Below, piece by piece: positions 48,801 to 57,384 of a stretch of DNA of 64,000 nucleotides; the first letter of the stretch is position 1, and each line of letters begins with the position of its first letter. A model generated the notes under the pieces. The model was given only the letters and a program-made list of their open reading frames with translations. It was not told the origin of the DNA and did no database searches. The stretch is from positions 46,156,751-46,220,750 of the forward strand of contig CM075942.1 of NCBI GenBank assembly GCA_038030265.1. Reading direction: 5' to 3'. Position numbers and translations under genes: made by a program. This DNA is from Corythucha ciliata. Lineage: Eukaryota; Arthropoda; Insecta; Hemiptera; Tingidae.

Positions 48801-51800
48801 TGACCTAAGACGGATCTGTTAACGTTTAACATGACCGCTTCTATTGTTCAAGTCGTGTTGCTGCAATCAGGGCTCCAAATATTGAAAAGCTGAGGAAGTC
48901 CTAACAGTTGTGCTAGAATTGCCTACACTTTGCTGCAACATACCTACATGTTTAACAAGCGAATTTACAAGTTTAACGAGATTCATTTATATCGCAATTA
49001 TTGTTGTTGTTTTTTCTTCATTCGAGTCTAGTTTTCGTCATCGGGAAGATTCATCTCGGAATCTACAGAATATATTGCTGGGCTAAGTTATATAAAAATG
49101 AAGTCAATGGATACAGAAAAGTCCTAATTGTTATCATGTCCGCCAATAAAAACGGCGAATTTTGAAAGAAGCGAAATAACCAGTTTAAATCACTGCGCCT
49201 AATAAATAAATGACTTTCTCTCTCTCTCTCTCTCTCTCTTCACGGCGGCTAATTTTAGTTTTTTGCGAGGCATATAATAGCCTCAGCCCTCAGTTTTAGG
49301 TCAATCACTTCGTTGGCTCGTCTATTTTGACTTACGCGATTGGGAAAAATGAACTATCATTAAAGCCATGTCTTACTTCGTCTTGAATTGTAAGACATAC
49401 AATTTTTTACCTTTAGGCACTGCTGGGCAGAGAGTGTTCCTGTTTGTAGGTGATGACTCTCCGTGATTTTGTGTTTCGTTCAGTGCAACAAGCGTTACAA
49501 CCCAAAGCGCATGCAAAACTCAATCCGATCCCTTTTTTTTTGTTAGTATGAAGCGATATCATCAAAGGCAGATCATGCAAATGAAACAGGCTAGCTATTT
49601 TATTTTTTTTTAAAAGGAAAGAAACAACTGAAACTAAGGGGATTGGGGACTTCTGTTTTGTTTTTTATAAGGACCTGAGTATAGACGAGAGGAATGCAGA
49701 CGGTATCGTAGCTAATGATGCTACCCAGTTTTCGTCGATGCTCCGACAACTCCTGCAGGAGCGTTTGAACGAGGTGATCCGAAGAAATGACTTGCTCTCG
49801 TCGCGCTCGATTGATGATGTTGGTGGCCCAGACGAGTGGCATCCAATATTTGGTTATCGCGCAACGTTCGTCCATCATCTCTACGATCTTCTTCTCGCTC
49901 TCCAACATCAAACCTAGTCCAAATCGATTGACCAATTCCGTTCCCAACCCCAACATTGTTCTAAAGAGGAATCTTAATCCTAATTTTTTTTTGTCGCTGG
50001 AGGATTCAATTGTGCATGCATGATTTTTGTTTTCTTTTTGGTAACTACTTCACCGTTCACGGCTTCCTCGATGTCGACGCGAAGAGCCGAGAAAGGGAAA
50101 GTATCGTGTAAAAAAAGCAAAACAAGAAACAAACATTAAAAAAAGAAAGAATTAACTCTGTTGCCAAAGAAGATAGAAACACTTTTCAACTTAATAATTA
50201 AGCTCAGGCGACGCAGAAATCCCCCCCCCCCACCACCACCACCAATGGCGTCTTTAACTTTCCAGGGAAAAATCGTCGGATGGAGAAAAAATACTTCATT
50301 TCATTTAACCTTCACGCCAAGTTCCATGTATTAAGAGTAGAACTAATGCTGTTTGTCAACTATTATTTTCGTATTCTGAACGGGGAAAAAACGAGGCGAA
50401 TCCAAACGTTAAGTAATAATAATGTATAGAATTCAACACAAATCGAGTAAAAATTGTTGAAAAGTTTCGATTTTCTATGGCATCGAGTTAAATCCCCTCC
50501 CCCCACACTAAAAGACATCTTAAGCTCATTTTATTTAATAACTATTGTCTGTTGTTGTTTTTGGTTAAACAAATTTACCGCATCGTTGCTTACCGGCATC
50601 GACTATGTGCTGAAGCGTGGGGAAGCGTTTTTTGACGCGAACGCTGACGTGCTTAAGCGTAATGACATACGCGAGAACCGCGTACCTGACGATGTTTCGT
50701 CTCATGAGGCGGCCTCGCTCGTCCTGGGCGAAAAAAAAGAATAAAATTGATTAGAACGTATGTAAAACAAGTTAAGATCTCCAAAAATTTCAACACAATC
50801 TTAAATATAAAATAAAACTTGGCTTAAATATAAAAACGTGAGTTTAGATTTGAAGTTTTGAGTCAAGTGAGATTCTTGATAAATTAGTCATTTTTATAGC
50901 ACCATTGTCGACTCTGGAGAGAAACAATTTGTACTGAGCCTAAAATACACAACCCTAGAACCAAATTTTGAGTTTAGTACTCCAATAGTCAATAATCTTG
51001 GCCAAAGTGAGAGTTTTACAGCTCAAAAGTCCGGTTCTGAGACTACAAGAATAGTTACCAAAACGATTAAGATTCAACGGATTTACGTCTGTTCAATTTA
51101 CTTTTGGATGGAACAAGCTAGGCAGCCCCCAAGCGAGGCCCCTACTTTGCGAGGTGCTCCATTTAAATGAGGGGGCGGGATAATTTTTAAGATAATAAGT
51201 GTAAACGAGCCCTTTGTTATCATCACACCTTTCAGTGTGGGTGAGTTTGAATTATCCTCATCCCACACAGATGCCCAACACGCTTGTAGGCTCTCGTAAG
51301 CGTTGAGTCTCCTTCACCTAAGTGAGTCCTTCTCGTCAAGTATAAGTCCCACTCCCACCCTTTCACCACAAGGCACAAGCGTTCTTTTGACACGTCCAGT
51401 CTTGACTCCCTAACGCTCTTTCTCGACTGGTCTGCATTCTACTGCAGCCGCAGCTCACGGGTTCGAAAGGGTGAAAGGACGATAAAGGATGGTTTGTAAA
51501 TAAAATCTTGGTTTATTATATATACAGTTAGAAATTCCTTAGAACAACGAGCTTCACCCGAGAATACGAACGACAAGAAACGACAGTGTCCCGTTCTCCT
51601 TTATGGTCCCTCCGTCAGCTCAAGAGGCATACGTGAAGACAGAATTTTCTCTAACCTGGTACGATGTATCCTGTGGAACGAGTTGTCGAGTTGTGTGTGT
51701 GTGTGATGTTGGTAGGAGGCGGCCACGACAAGTGTGTTTGGATAAGGGCCGCTGGCTTAATTGCTGACGGCGACCCGATGAATGATTCGGGGTAACTCGA

Positions 51801-54196
51801 CGGAGGTGATGGTGAACAGACGACGCAGGTAAATACAAACGGTGATGGTGAACAAACGACGATGGTGAATACAACTGGTGATGGTGAACAAACGACGATG
51901 AGTGGTCCCCGCTGACCGCATTTCATAGTCCGCGAACTACACATCACAATGACTGACAATACTCTGACCACTATTCCCTGTATAACACGTACTAACAGTG
52001 GATGGTCACACGTCCGACCGCGAACTACTGTAAAGGATTAACAGATCTCTCGAAAACTACACTAAATGGTCACCACTGACCGCGAACTCTGTACTGGTTA
52101 TTTTACGACACTTTTTCTATCTCAAACTCAAACACTAGGGCGAACGATTCTTCGGCAGCTAGACAATCTCTCTCGAACCCGGTGCTGGGTGAGCAACTCG
52201 CGATCTCTCAACTCCAAAATCCGAATCCGAACCTTCCTCTATCTCTACTCGAGACGCTCTCTTATATAGATTTCCCCCACTGCTCATTCACTCTCCACCT
52301 ACCAAGTGAGCGGCTTACCCCCTACTTACGCAGCCTACGTAGCTTCGGGAAAGGACCAAAAGGTAGCGACTCTACCATATTCTCTCCGCTATTGCTCGCG
52401 GTTACACTACCGCAGTGAAGCTCCAACCATAGCTTAACTCCAAAACCACAAACAGGCCCAAACACAGAATATCTCCAACCACCGCCGATCTCCAAACCCC
52501 AGTAAAGCTCCTGCTACAAAGATGGCCCAATAAAACCCAACCACAGCTAAGGCCCAACCACAGCGAAGGTCCGACCACAGCCAAGGTCAAGCCACAGCAA
52601 AGGTCCAATCATTGCAAAGGTACAACCACAGCAAAGCTCCAACTACAAAAATCTCTAACCACAATAAAGTCCCAACCACTTCAAAGCTCCGAACCACAGT
52701 TAGGCACACACCACAAAAAATAAGGCCCAACCACAGCAAAAACCTCTAACCACAGTTAAAACCTCAGTTCCAAATCACAGTAAAGCTACAAACTGCTGCT
52801 CCAGCTGCTATGTGGTGTTGTGGCAAAGGTCGAACCACAGCCAAAGGGCCAACTACAGCAAAGCCCCAACCGCAAATATAGCTCCAACCACATTAGAGCT
52901 TCAGCCTCAGTAAAACTTTCCTTTTTTTCTCCTTTCTTCCTTTTCGTGATTTCTTAGATCCGGATCTTCTAGGAAGGTCACACCCCGGGATAACGGACCT
53001 TATGACCCCCCCCCCCCTATCTCGACAGGCCTGGTCACCTTCCACAAGCTTATAGTATTGGTCACGTCATGGCTACAATTCGCGGATTTCACCCCTTTAA
53101 ACTCTAATTTTGGCACATTAAGGCATCGTTCATACTGTGGCGATGCGATATCGTTTCTACATCACTCTGACACATTTCCAGTTGTTTCTATCTGTCAAAG
53201 ACGCTGTTAATTTGCGTCGGTGATGTCGAAACGATATTGTATCGCTCTAGTATGTTCGCCACCTAAGGGGTAGTTGTACACGTGTTTCCTCAACCCCCCT
53301 CCAATCATACCTCGCCTACTCCACGTTACCGAAATTACCGCCGTATTTCTGCATCAATACTGGACTTCAAGGGCTCATTTAAATCTTCAGGAAATTCCGC
53401 ACAACCGTACGATCTTCTTTTTTCATATTTCATCCCTAAAATAACTGTAAAACGCACATAAACTTTTGCGTTGAAAATTCACGCTCTTTCGACGACTTAC
53501 TTAGGAAAGCAAGAGGTATGATTGGAGGGGGGTCGAGGAAACACATGTACAACTCCCCCTTAAGAAATCAATTTCACGGGTTTCTTGATTATTGCTATTT
53601 CACTGTTTTTAATAGCGAGCACAGATAAGAAATAGAGGGAGTGTATTAATAGAAAATGTGATGCAAGATATGTCTCATTTTCCCCTCTATTAGTGCCTAG
53701 TTTAGGAAGAAAAACGCTGCGAATTATCGAACAATGCCTTATTATTTCGACTGTGGGTTTATTATTCATCGATGTAGTCAAATCCGGCTTGAAATTACAT
53801 GAAAATCGACACCCCACACCCCTATGATCCCAAATCCTTTGAAAATCCCCATTTTGGACCCGCTGTTGGCCCAACAGGTTTAAAGTTGATCGTGATTAGT
53901 TGCCAATAGCGACCCATATGAATTCTGATATAAGTTTTTACATTGTAATCGCGATTAGTTGTTGATCTTGGTTTAAGAAGTTGGTGAAATCGGGCCTTAT
54001 TATTGAGAAATAATAAGCCAAAAATAGTGTTGGATGAGTTTTCCCATAAATTTGTTTTCACTAATTTGAAGCTAATCTTCCGCAGATGAAACTTTCAGCT
54101 GTCAATTCAGTTTTACCGTTCAGCAAACGCAGCATTTTTTTATTTTTAAATTCGTTTCCAAACTTCAATGCTTTGACTTGTATGATTGTTTCCAAT

Positions 54197-54247
<51 letters not shown>

Positions 54248-56875
54248 TATGGACTCGGATCTACCGAGCCCGCTGGCGCCTAAGCTCTAGCGGCTCTTAC
54301 ACCAATAGTTTTTCGCCCCATTATTTAGCTTCCTGTAGCCCGTCAAGTAAACGTGGACCTCGCCCTCCTGTTTTCAGCCCCTCTAGCTATTTTTCCTTAC
54401 CCCCTCAACCGAATTTCGGTTTGATACTAACACTTATCTTTGGTGAGCAGTGGGACAACCAATTCTGTGAGGAAAGTAGAGGGAAGAGAAGTTGCAAATA
54501 ATCGAATGAGAGTACGCTGGCCGCGGGTTCATGTTCTTCTTGACGGGCTATAGAGAAAGGGAAGTGTGCCCATTTTTTTGTTGTTTACGCTCCCTCTATT
54601 ATTTATCTGTGCTCGCTGGTTTTTACCCACTGAAAAAAACCGATTTTACATGATAGACTCATGAATAAGCCAATTTCGCGGGGTTGACCCGTTAAAAATC
54701 AAATTTTTTTAAGTGCGTCACAGATGCTCTAATGGTGGATGTCACCACCGAGAGTTAAGGTTTGAGTTACGTTAACTCAGAATTAACTGAAAAAAGGCGT
54801 CACTATTTATGTAAACAATGTTAGAGTTAGGTAACTCCAAACTACTTCCCGGTGGTGAAATTGGCCCTAAATCATGATAAAGTTTTGACATTTTTCGACA
54901 AAACTACAAAAAACTCAAAAAATGTCTGCTATTAATAGAGACCGTAATGCAAATAAAAATTATGGAAAAATGCACATGATTTCCCGAAATATGCATACAA
55001 AACTATGAACTGAAAAGTAAATACATATATGCATTCAGATTTAGAACGAACAGATGCTGGGGTATGACAACTATACAACCGAGTGAACGCATCATCTATC
55101 TTGGGGTAAGAATATTGATGAAATTGTACGTGAGTGGAGGTAGAAACACTATGTAGAAGCCCAGGAGGCCTTCGAAGAGCGGCGAATTATTCCCTTTCGT
55201 TAGTCAGGCTTATTGATACCCCAAAATGGCGGTTCGTTCACCTGGCTTATAGGTTCTCTAGCCGGGGGCGGGGAGAAGCGTTCTGTGCGGGGTCTGTGTC
55301 AGATTAGATTTCATCAAAGTGGCTGTTGTAGAAACCTGACCGTTGACTGAGGGACAATCTGAGCTTCAACGTCACCTTTCTTGTCTTATTGACTGTAGTG
55401 GCTTTAAAGTGGTTGGATGTTTACTGTGGTTCGAGCTTTTTGTATTTGGAACTCTGCTGAGGGCCGAGATGTCTGACCCCCCCCCCCCATTCACCTAGAC
55501 TGGGCTGGATTCGGATCCCGATATCCCGATATTGTCTCTCTGGTGCACTCAGCCTCGTGTGGCCCTTACCGGCGCACAAGACCCCATTGCATGACATAGT
55601 ATGAGTAGAAAACGTGAATTCTATAAAGTAGAAAAAGTGAATTCTAGGGGGCACACAGTTTTAAGCTTCAACAATTCGACAGTTTCAGAGTGCATAGTGA
55701 AGTTAATGATGAGACATAATCATATTATTGTATAATCGTAATTGGAAAAATATTTGATTTGAAATCGTCGTGAATTAAGTATAAACCTGTAAAACAAAAA
55801 TGTTAAATACATATCTTACAGGACGGATTAACTCAATTATCAACCCCCGGTCTGGATAAAAATGTCATAAATCATAAAAGATTATCGACTAAGGCGTACC
55901 GGTCCAGCTTCCGTGATTAAACACCGTTCGAAAAATATCAATTTTTTCCAATCAGTTACGCAATGCTAAAAGTCCAGGATTTCGCTTTCCGGATGTGTTA
56001 TTTCACTCCCCCGCCCCACGCCCGCGAGTGCAGACAAAAACAAAACAACAGGATTCCTGCGCTTTCTTATTCAGACAGACGGAGAAACAGTGTACGTCTT
56101 GCTTTGAAGTCTAAAAAACATCAATATAGAGCCCAAAATTGAATTGTGCGAACAAAGGGGTGGAGGGTGGGATTAGTTCATTTCTAAAAATAAATGTAAG
56201 TAGCAAAGTGTTTAAAAAAAACATGATTATAGCTCAAGAAGGAAGTGGCGTGACGGTTGGTGATGGTCCCGGGAATGAACTTTTCAAATGGAAATAATGG
56301 GCTTATAGGAAAGTGCTTTTTTCATCTTCTTTTTTAAATAATTACAAATTCGTGCACTCGGAAGATGAGCCTGGGTGTGCAGCAAGGCTGAAATATCAAA
56401 CCACTGCAAAGCAACTCAAGAATCACAGAGGCTATCATTATTGACGGAACTCAAATGGCCGGGGATGAATTACAAGGATTAAAAACACAATAAAAAATAG
56501 TATGGAAAACAGACTAATTGGCGGATAAATAAGCACGGGTTGACTATAAAATGAGCAGTGGCGAAGATGAAAACCATTCCGATTGAGGATATAAGGAAAA
56601 AATGGATCAAGTTAAAGGAAATTAAATATTTTAAAACCTTTGATATAGGATTTCTCACTTATTAAAAAACAAGATTTACCCTATGAGAGTTAATTTTACT
56701 TACGACACCTGGAATAGCTGCGCTGACGAAAAGAGCGAGTGTGTCCGGCCAAGGTAGCAGCCGATACTGTTCCCACCATCTTTTCACGACTAGTGACACG
56801 TAGAACGCGAGAACGAATGTCATGGGTATGTTCTCAGCGTGCTTGAGGAAATACTCCCTAAGGGCTTCGAAAGTC
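21390..56875 (-). CDS. Best: bestrophin-family anion channel, N-terminal exon not visible
   Basis: Eleven exons on the minus strand were recognised, two of them alternatives. A transcript with one alternative encodes about 696 residues. Bestrophin hallmarks: [20 protein letters not shown] (pore neck helix), [71 protein letters not shown] with the acidic Ca2+ clasp [18 protein letters not shown], and [19 protein letters not shown] with [11 protein letters not shown]. Bestrophins are pentameric Ca2+-gated Cl- channels that also pass HCO3-. After the conserved part comes a long Ser/Gly/Asn-rich cytoplasmic tail ending EVYV, which fits a class II PDZ ligand. The first coding exon (usually with GSIYK) was not found up to 64000. 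Confidence 0.93.
21882..24194. other. bestrophin intron, repeat-rich
   Basis: Family A units in both orientations at 22610-22700 and 22870-23480, and family B (reverse) at 23400-23670. About 23680-24190 holds nothing recognisable. Confidence 0.5.
24195..24433 (-). CDS. Best: bestrophin exon, C-tail
   Basis: 239 nt, acceptor CACCCGTAG, donor GTAAGT. Encodes a disordered tail with [19 protein letters not shown], seven consecutive Asn and [14 protein letters not shown]. The phase fits both neighbours. Confidence 0.8.
24502..24847 (-). CDS. Best: bestrophin exon, proximal C-tail
   Basis: 346 nt, acceptor TTTTTCCCCAG, donor GTAATT. Encodes [20 protein letters not shown], a Gly-rich stretch and [20 protein letters not shown]. 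The basic 'RS..Y..L' pattern resembles tails of invertebrate bestrophins. Confidence 0.85.
25790..25920 (+). CDS. candidate nested gene, exon 1
   Basis: ATG in good context (AAAATGG), 43 codons plus 2 nt, then the strong donor GTAAGT. Encodes [20 protein letters not shown] and continues with a Glu/Lys/Asn-rich, helix-prone stretch. No family recognised. It lies on the strand opposite to the bestrophin gene, in its 24848-31865 intron. Confidence 0.35.
26064..26340 (+). CDS. candidate nested gene, exon 2
   Basis: Follows a 143-nt GT-AG intron with acceptor CTCCTCTCGGTATAG. The single leading G completes a Trp codon left by exon 1, and the frame then stays open for 92 codons to TAA at 26338. 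Segments include [20 protein letters not shown] and [16 protein letters not shown]. The total predicted protein is 135 aa, basic, without signal peptide or membrane segment. No homologue recognised. The region is open in other frames too, so chance is a real alternative. Confidence 0.35.
27150..28427 (+). mobile_element. 5'-truncated non-LTR retrotransposon (CR1/jockey-like) with broken reverse transcriptase
   Basis: The frame at 27156-27761 has reverse transcriptase blocks: [20 protein letters not shown], the catalytic FADDTAF, and [18 protein letters not shown]. Near 27750 the frame shifts, and the rest (about 27760-28077) continues in another frame with the LINE C-terminal region (AQRIILKII, then ALFNEMGV). 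A non-coding 3' end and an (AAT/AAATA)n tail at 28398-28427 follow. The N-terminal half of the RT and any endonuclease are missing. Inactive. It lies in a bestrophin intron, on the opposite strand, inside family B repeats. Confidence 0.88.
28430..29240. repeat. mixed degenerate repeats, families B, D and A
   Basis: 28430-28570 family B (reverse). 28860-29130 family D, with phrases like TGACCAGTTTTGGG. 29130-29240 family A (reverse). Confidence 0.45.
29917..30030. repeat. short dispersed element, copy 2
   Basis: Matches 2945-3052 through GATCTTCGGCCATTGCTGTC and CTACGTCACGAGCAG, with the same A/T-rich end. A shorter, worn piece lies just before it at 29876-29900. Confidence 0.6.
30200..31090. 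repeat. degenerate array, family C
   Basis: Repeated phrases such as CGGATATTCAGCCAGGAAGC and GAAACTTGCTATTTC at intervals of about 40-80 bp. Includes the linked GC-rich block near 30380-30420. Confidence 0.55.
31866..32099 (-). CDS. Best: bestrophin exon after the Ca2+ clasp
   Basis: 234 nt, phase 0 to 0, acceptor TTGTTTCAG, donor GTAAGT. Encodes [39 protein letters not shown] and a linker ending DDVYADY. Core bestrophin. Confidence 0.93.
32610..32705 (-). other. short coding-like segment, unassigned
   Basis: The minus strand reads [20 protein letters not shown] and goes on to DRLDKN and a stop (31 codons, high GC at third positions). The plus strand also reads openly here ([11 protein letters not shown]). 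The segment stands out as GC-rich in an A/T-rich intron. An internal CTGCAG could serve as an acceptor in phase with the upstream bestrophin exon, giving a short alternative end. No family recognised. Confidence 0.2.
33042..33149 (-). CDS. Best: bestrophin exon with Ca2+ clasp
   Basis: 108 nt, phase 0 to 0, donor GTAATT. Encodes [19 protein letters not shown] and [15 protein letters not shown]. The run of acidic residues is the Ca2+ clasp of the family. Confidence 0.95.
33289..33420 (-). CDS. Best: bestrophin exon, last pore-domain helix
   Basis: 132 nt, acceptor TCATTCAACAG, donor GTAAGA, phase 0 to 0. Encodes [19 protein letters not shown] and [10 protein letters not shown]. It follows either alternative exon at VYTQ|VV. 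Confidence 0.93.
34397..34599. mobile_element. foldback element, ~200 bp, with inner hairpin
   Basis: Outer inverted repeats of about 28 bp (CCAAGGAATAAATCCAAAAA at the left, complement at 34572-34599). An inner inverted repeat (34453-34471 against 34497-34516) is built on GCTCAGTCGTC. No coding. Confidence 0.65.
34930..35710 (+). repeat. degenerate array, family A then B
   Basis: The longest clear family A array. Units like CCGCGAAATTGGGTTTCTGC and AATCCGAGAAATTGG repeat every 30-45 bp through about 35580, then family B (reverse). Confidence 0.65.
36645..36827 (+). other. candidate coding exon of unknown gene, plus strand
   Basis: Acceptor CTGCGCCTTTTCAG, 183 nt open in one frame, donor GTAAAT. 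Reads [20 protein letters not shown] then a Lys/Arg/Gly-rich stretch ([16 protein letters not shown]). Markedly GC-rich in an A/T-rich bestrophin intron. No family recognised and no partner exon identified. Other frames are open too. Confidence 0.25.
37500..37880 (+). repeat. degenerate array, family A
   Basis: Diverged units like TCGTAAAATTGTTTTTTATT and CCTGTGAAGTTGGTT, with about 35-40 bp period. Confidence 0.55.
37900..40530. other. bestrophin intron without recognised features
   Basis: A/T-rich with several poly-C/poly-G runs (38200-38213, 39150-39160). No coding or repeat family that I can name. Confidence 0.4.
40540..40910 (+). repeat. degenerate array, family F
   Basis: About eight diverged units centred on GCGAAACGCCACATTC, with period about 30-40 bp. 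They do not encode zinc fingers in any frame. Confidence 0.5.
41275..42225. repeat. degenerate arrays, family B then C
   Basis: 41275-41490: units like GGCTAAAATAAAGAAAAAGC. 41570-42225: units like GCGAAATTACCAGTTTCGGG. Confidence 0.55.
43946..44184 (-). CDS. Best: bestrophin alternative exon 'a' (3'-proximal copy)
   Basis: 239 nt, acceptor TCGAGACAG, donor GTAACC. It starts with two bases completing a Gly codon, then 79 codons: [40 protein letters not shown], and so on to PLVYTQ. It corresponds to the vertebrate BEST1 stretch from about residue 160 to 238 and ends where the last pore helix begins. It has the same length and phases as the copy at 49675-49913, with 55 of 79 residues identical by my count. 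Confidence 0.92.
45841..46007. repeat. foldback element between the two alternative exons
   Basis: Left arm 45841-45906 and right arm 45935-46007 are near-perfect reverse complements sharing CCCAACGAATCACAAATTC and CAATTTTACCCTC. Loop about 28 bp. It lies in the intron separating the two alternative bestrophin exons. Confidence 0.7.
46500..47420. repeat. degenerate repeats, family D
   Basis: Diverged phrases of the type GAAATTACCAGTTTTTTGGG and AAAACTGGCTATTTTAGACC at 40-70 bp spacing. Hard to delimit. Confidence 0.35.
47480..48140. other. GC-rich unassigned segment
   Basis: GC-rich relative to its surroundings. A minus-strand frame at 47676-47999 (108 codons) is open, with a short patch ([16 protein letters not shown]) that faintly recalls retroelement integrases. 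This is too little to assign. Probably an old mobile-element relic. Confidence 0.25.
48185..48373. repeat. foldback element, ~190 bp
   Basis: Ends are inverted: GTGCGTTTACACCAAAGTGT at 48185 and its imperfect complement ending at 48373. A further internal copy (TTGGTGTAAACAC) lies at about 48250. No coding. Confidence 0.55.
49217..49239. repeat. (CT)n microsatellite
   Basis: About eleven CT units. Confidence 0.85.
49675..49913 (-). CDS. Best: bestrophin alternative exon 'b' (5'-proximal copy)
   Basis: 239 nt, acceptor GGACTAG. Encodes [40 protein letters not shown], and so on to PLVYTQ. Same length and same phases as exon a. The donor is GTCCTT after CAG, weak compared with GTAACC of exon a. 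Its best explanation is an in-tandem exon duplicate spliced alternatively with exon a. Confidence 0.88.
50594..50723 (-). CDS. Best: bestrophin exon upstream of the alternative pair
   Basis: 130 nt, acceptor TTTTTCGCCCAG, donor GTAAGC. Encodes [20 protein letters not shown], then [13 protein letters not shown] and the first base of a Gly codon. The GT of either alternative exon completes that Gly. Confidence 0.93.
50728..52400. other. bestrophin intron, mostly unrecognised
   Basis: 51100-52300 has the look of a worn LTR or other repeat: AATAAACC on the minus strand near 51515, and short inverted GTGTGGG/CCCACAC at 51235-51270. I could not find paired LTRs or a primer site. The rest shows nothing I can name. 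Confidence 0.3.
51805..51900. repeat. 36-bp minisatellite, 2.7 units
   Basis: Units begin GGTGATGGTGAACAAACGAC. Starts are at 51805, 51841 and 51877. Confidence 0.8.
52410..52915. repeat. degenerate 17-bp tandem array
   Basis: About 28 diverged units of the form CAAAGGTCCAACCACAG. Related three-unit block at 15484-15540. Confidence 0.7.
53131..53254. repeat. foldback element, 35-bp arms
   Basis: 53131-53165 and 53220-53254 are imperfect reverse complements (CATACTGTGGCGATGCGATA at the left outer end). It lies 10 bp before the next element. Confidence 0.6.
53264..53562. mobile_element. MITE-like element, ~300 bp, 48-bp inverted ends
   Basis: Left end 53264-53311 (AAGGGGTAGTTGTACACGTG, then CAACCCCCCTCCAATCATAC) is inverted at 53514-53562. 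The interior is A/T-rich and non-coding. A partial copy of its left end is at 15963-16030. Confidence 0.7.
53743..54030. repeat. dispersed repeat, copy 2 of 2
   Basis: Counterpart of the window's first 410 bases. 53743-53875 and about 53997-54020 match, and the segment between differs. Confidence 0.6.
54199..54242 (+). repeat. poly-T run, 44 nt
   Basis: Uninterrupted T tract in a bestrophin intron. Confidence 0.85.
54743..54857. repeat. foldback element, ~115 bp
   Basis: Ends CACCACCG (54743) and CGGTGGTG (54857). Arms of about 35 bp include GAGTTACGTTAACTC against GAGTTAGGTAACTC. Confidence 0.6.
54870..56700. other. bestrophin intron, nothing firm
   Basis: A short frame near 55090-55130 reads [10 protein letters not shown], which recalls a LINE reverse transcriptase patch but is too short to call. 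Otherwise A/T-rich without recognised features. Confidence 0.3.
56704..56875 (-). CDS. Best: bestrophin exon with pore-neck helix (first visible)
   Basis: 172 nt, acceptor TTTTTTTTAG, donor GTAAGT. Encodes [40 protein letters not shown] and [17 protein letters not shown]. It carries the neck pattern I-P-x-x-F-x-x-x-F. The leading base completes a codon from an exon not seen in this window. Confidence 0.94.
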
Positions 56876-57384
56876 CTAAAAAAAACAAGAACATTAAATT
56901 AATATTAATAACAATGATTAAATAAAAATGTTTAAAAATGAGAAAGAATTCGGGATGAAAGCCTGCGTCCTTGAAGCTTTTTGCAATTTAGGGACCAATT
57001 TGCCGGCGTGACGTAATCGAAACATTAGAATTAAATTAATTCGAAGGAACTGAATAGTTTTTGGACCAGCAGGAGTGATTACGGTGGGCTGGGTGGGGAA
57101 GGGTTACTCATTTTCGTGTTATTCTCACCTCGCCACAGCCTAGATGTAGACACATGCCACGTCAATTGGCGATGGGTCGAAGGGAGAGGGGATGTGTTCA
57201 TTGAATACTTTCTCTCCCTTTTTCTAATACCTAGGGAATACTAAAACCTGCGTGACCTAGCGAAACCTGACCGAGTTATGAGGCTGGCATAAACCCGCAC
57301 GACTGCATCACCATAAGTACTGCGAGTGTGCCCGCAGAACATGAATTAATGAAAATAATAAAGGTTTTGGTTACAATCCATTGT

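Noticed and set aside
51100..52400. Solo LTR
   Set aside because: A polyadenylation-like signal is present, but no TG...CA ends or flanking duplication could be fixed.
55080..55140. R2/LINE reverse transcriptase patch (RIIYLGVRI)
   Set aside because: Ten residues only, no neighbouring RT blocks in any frame.
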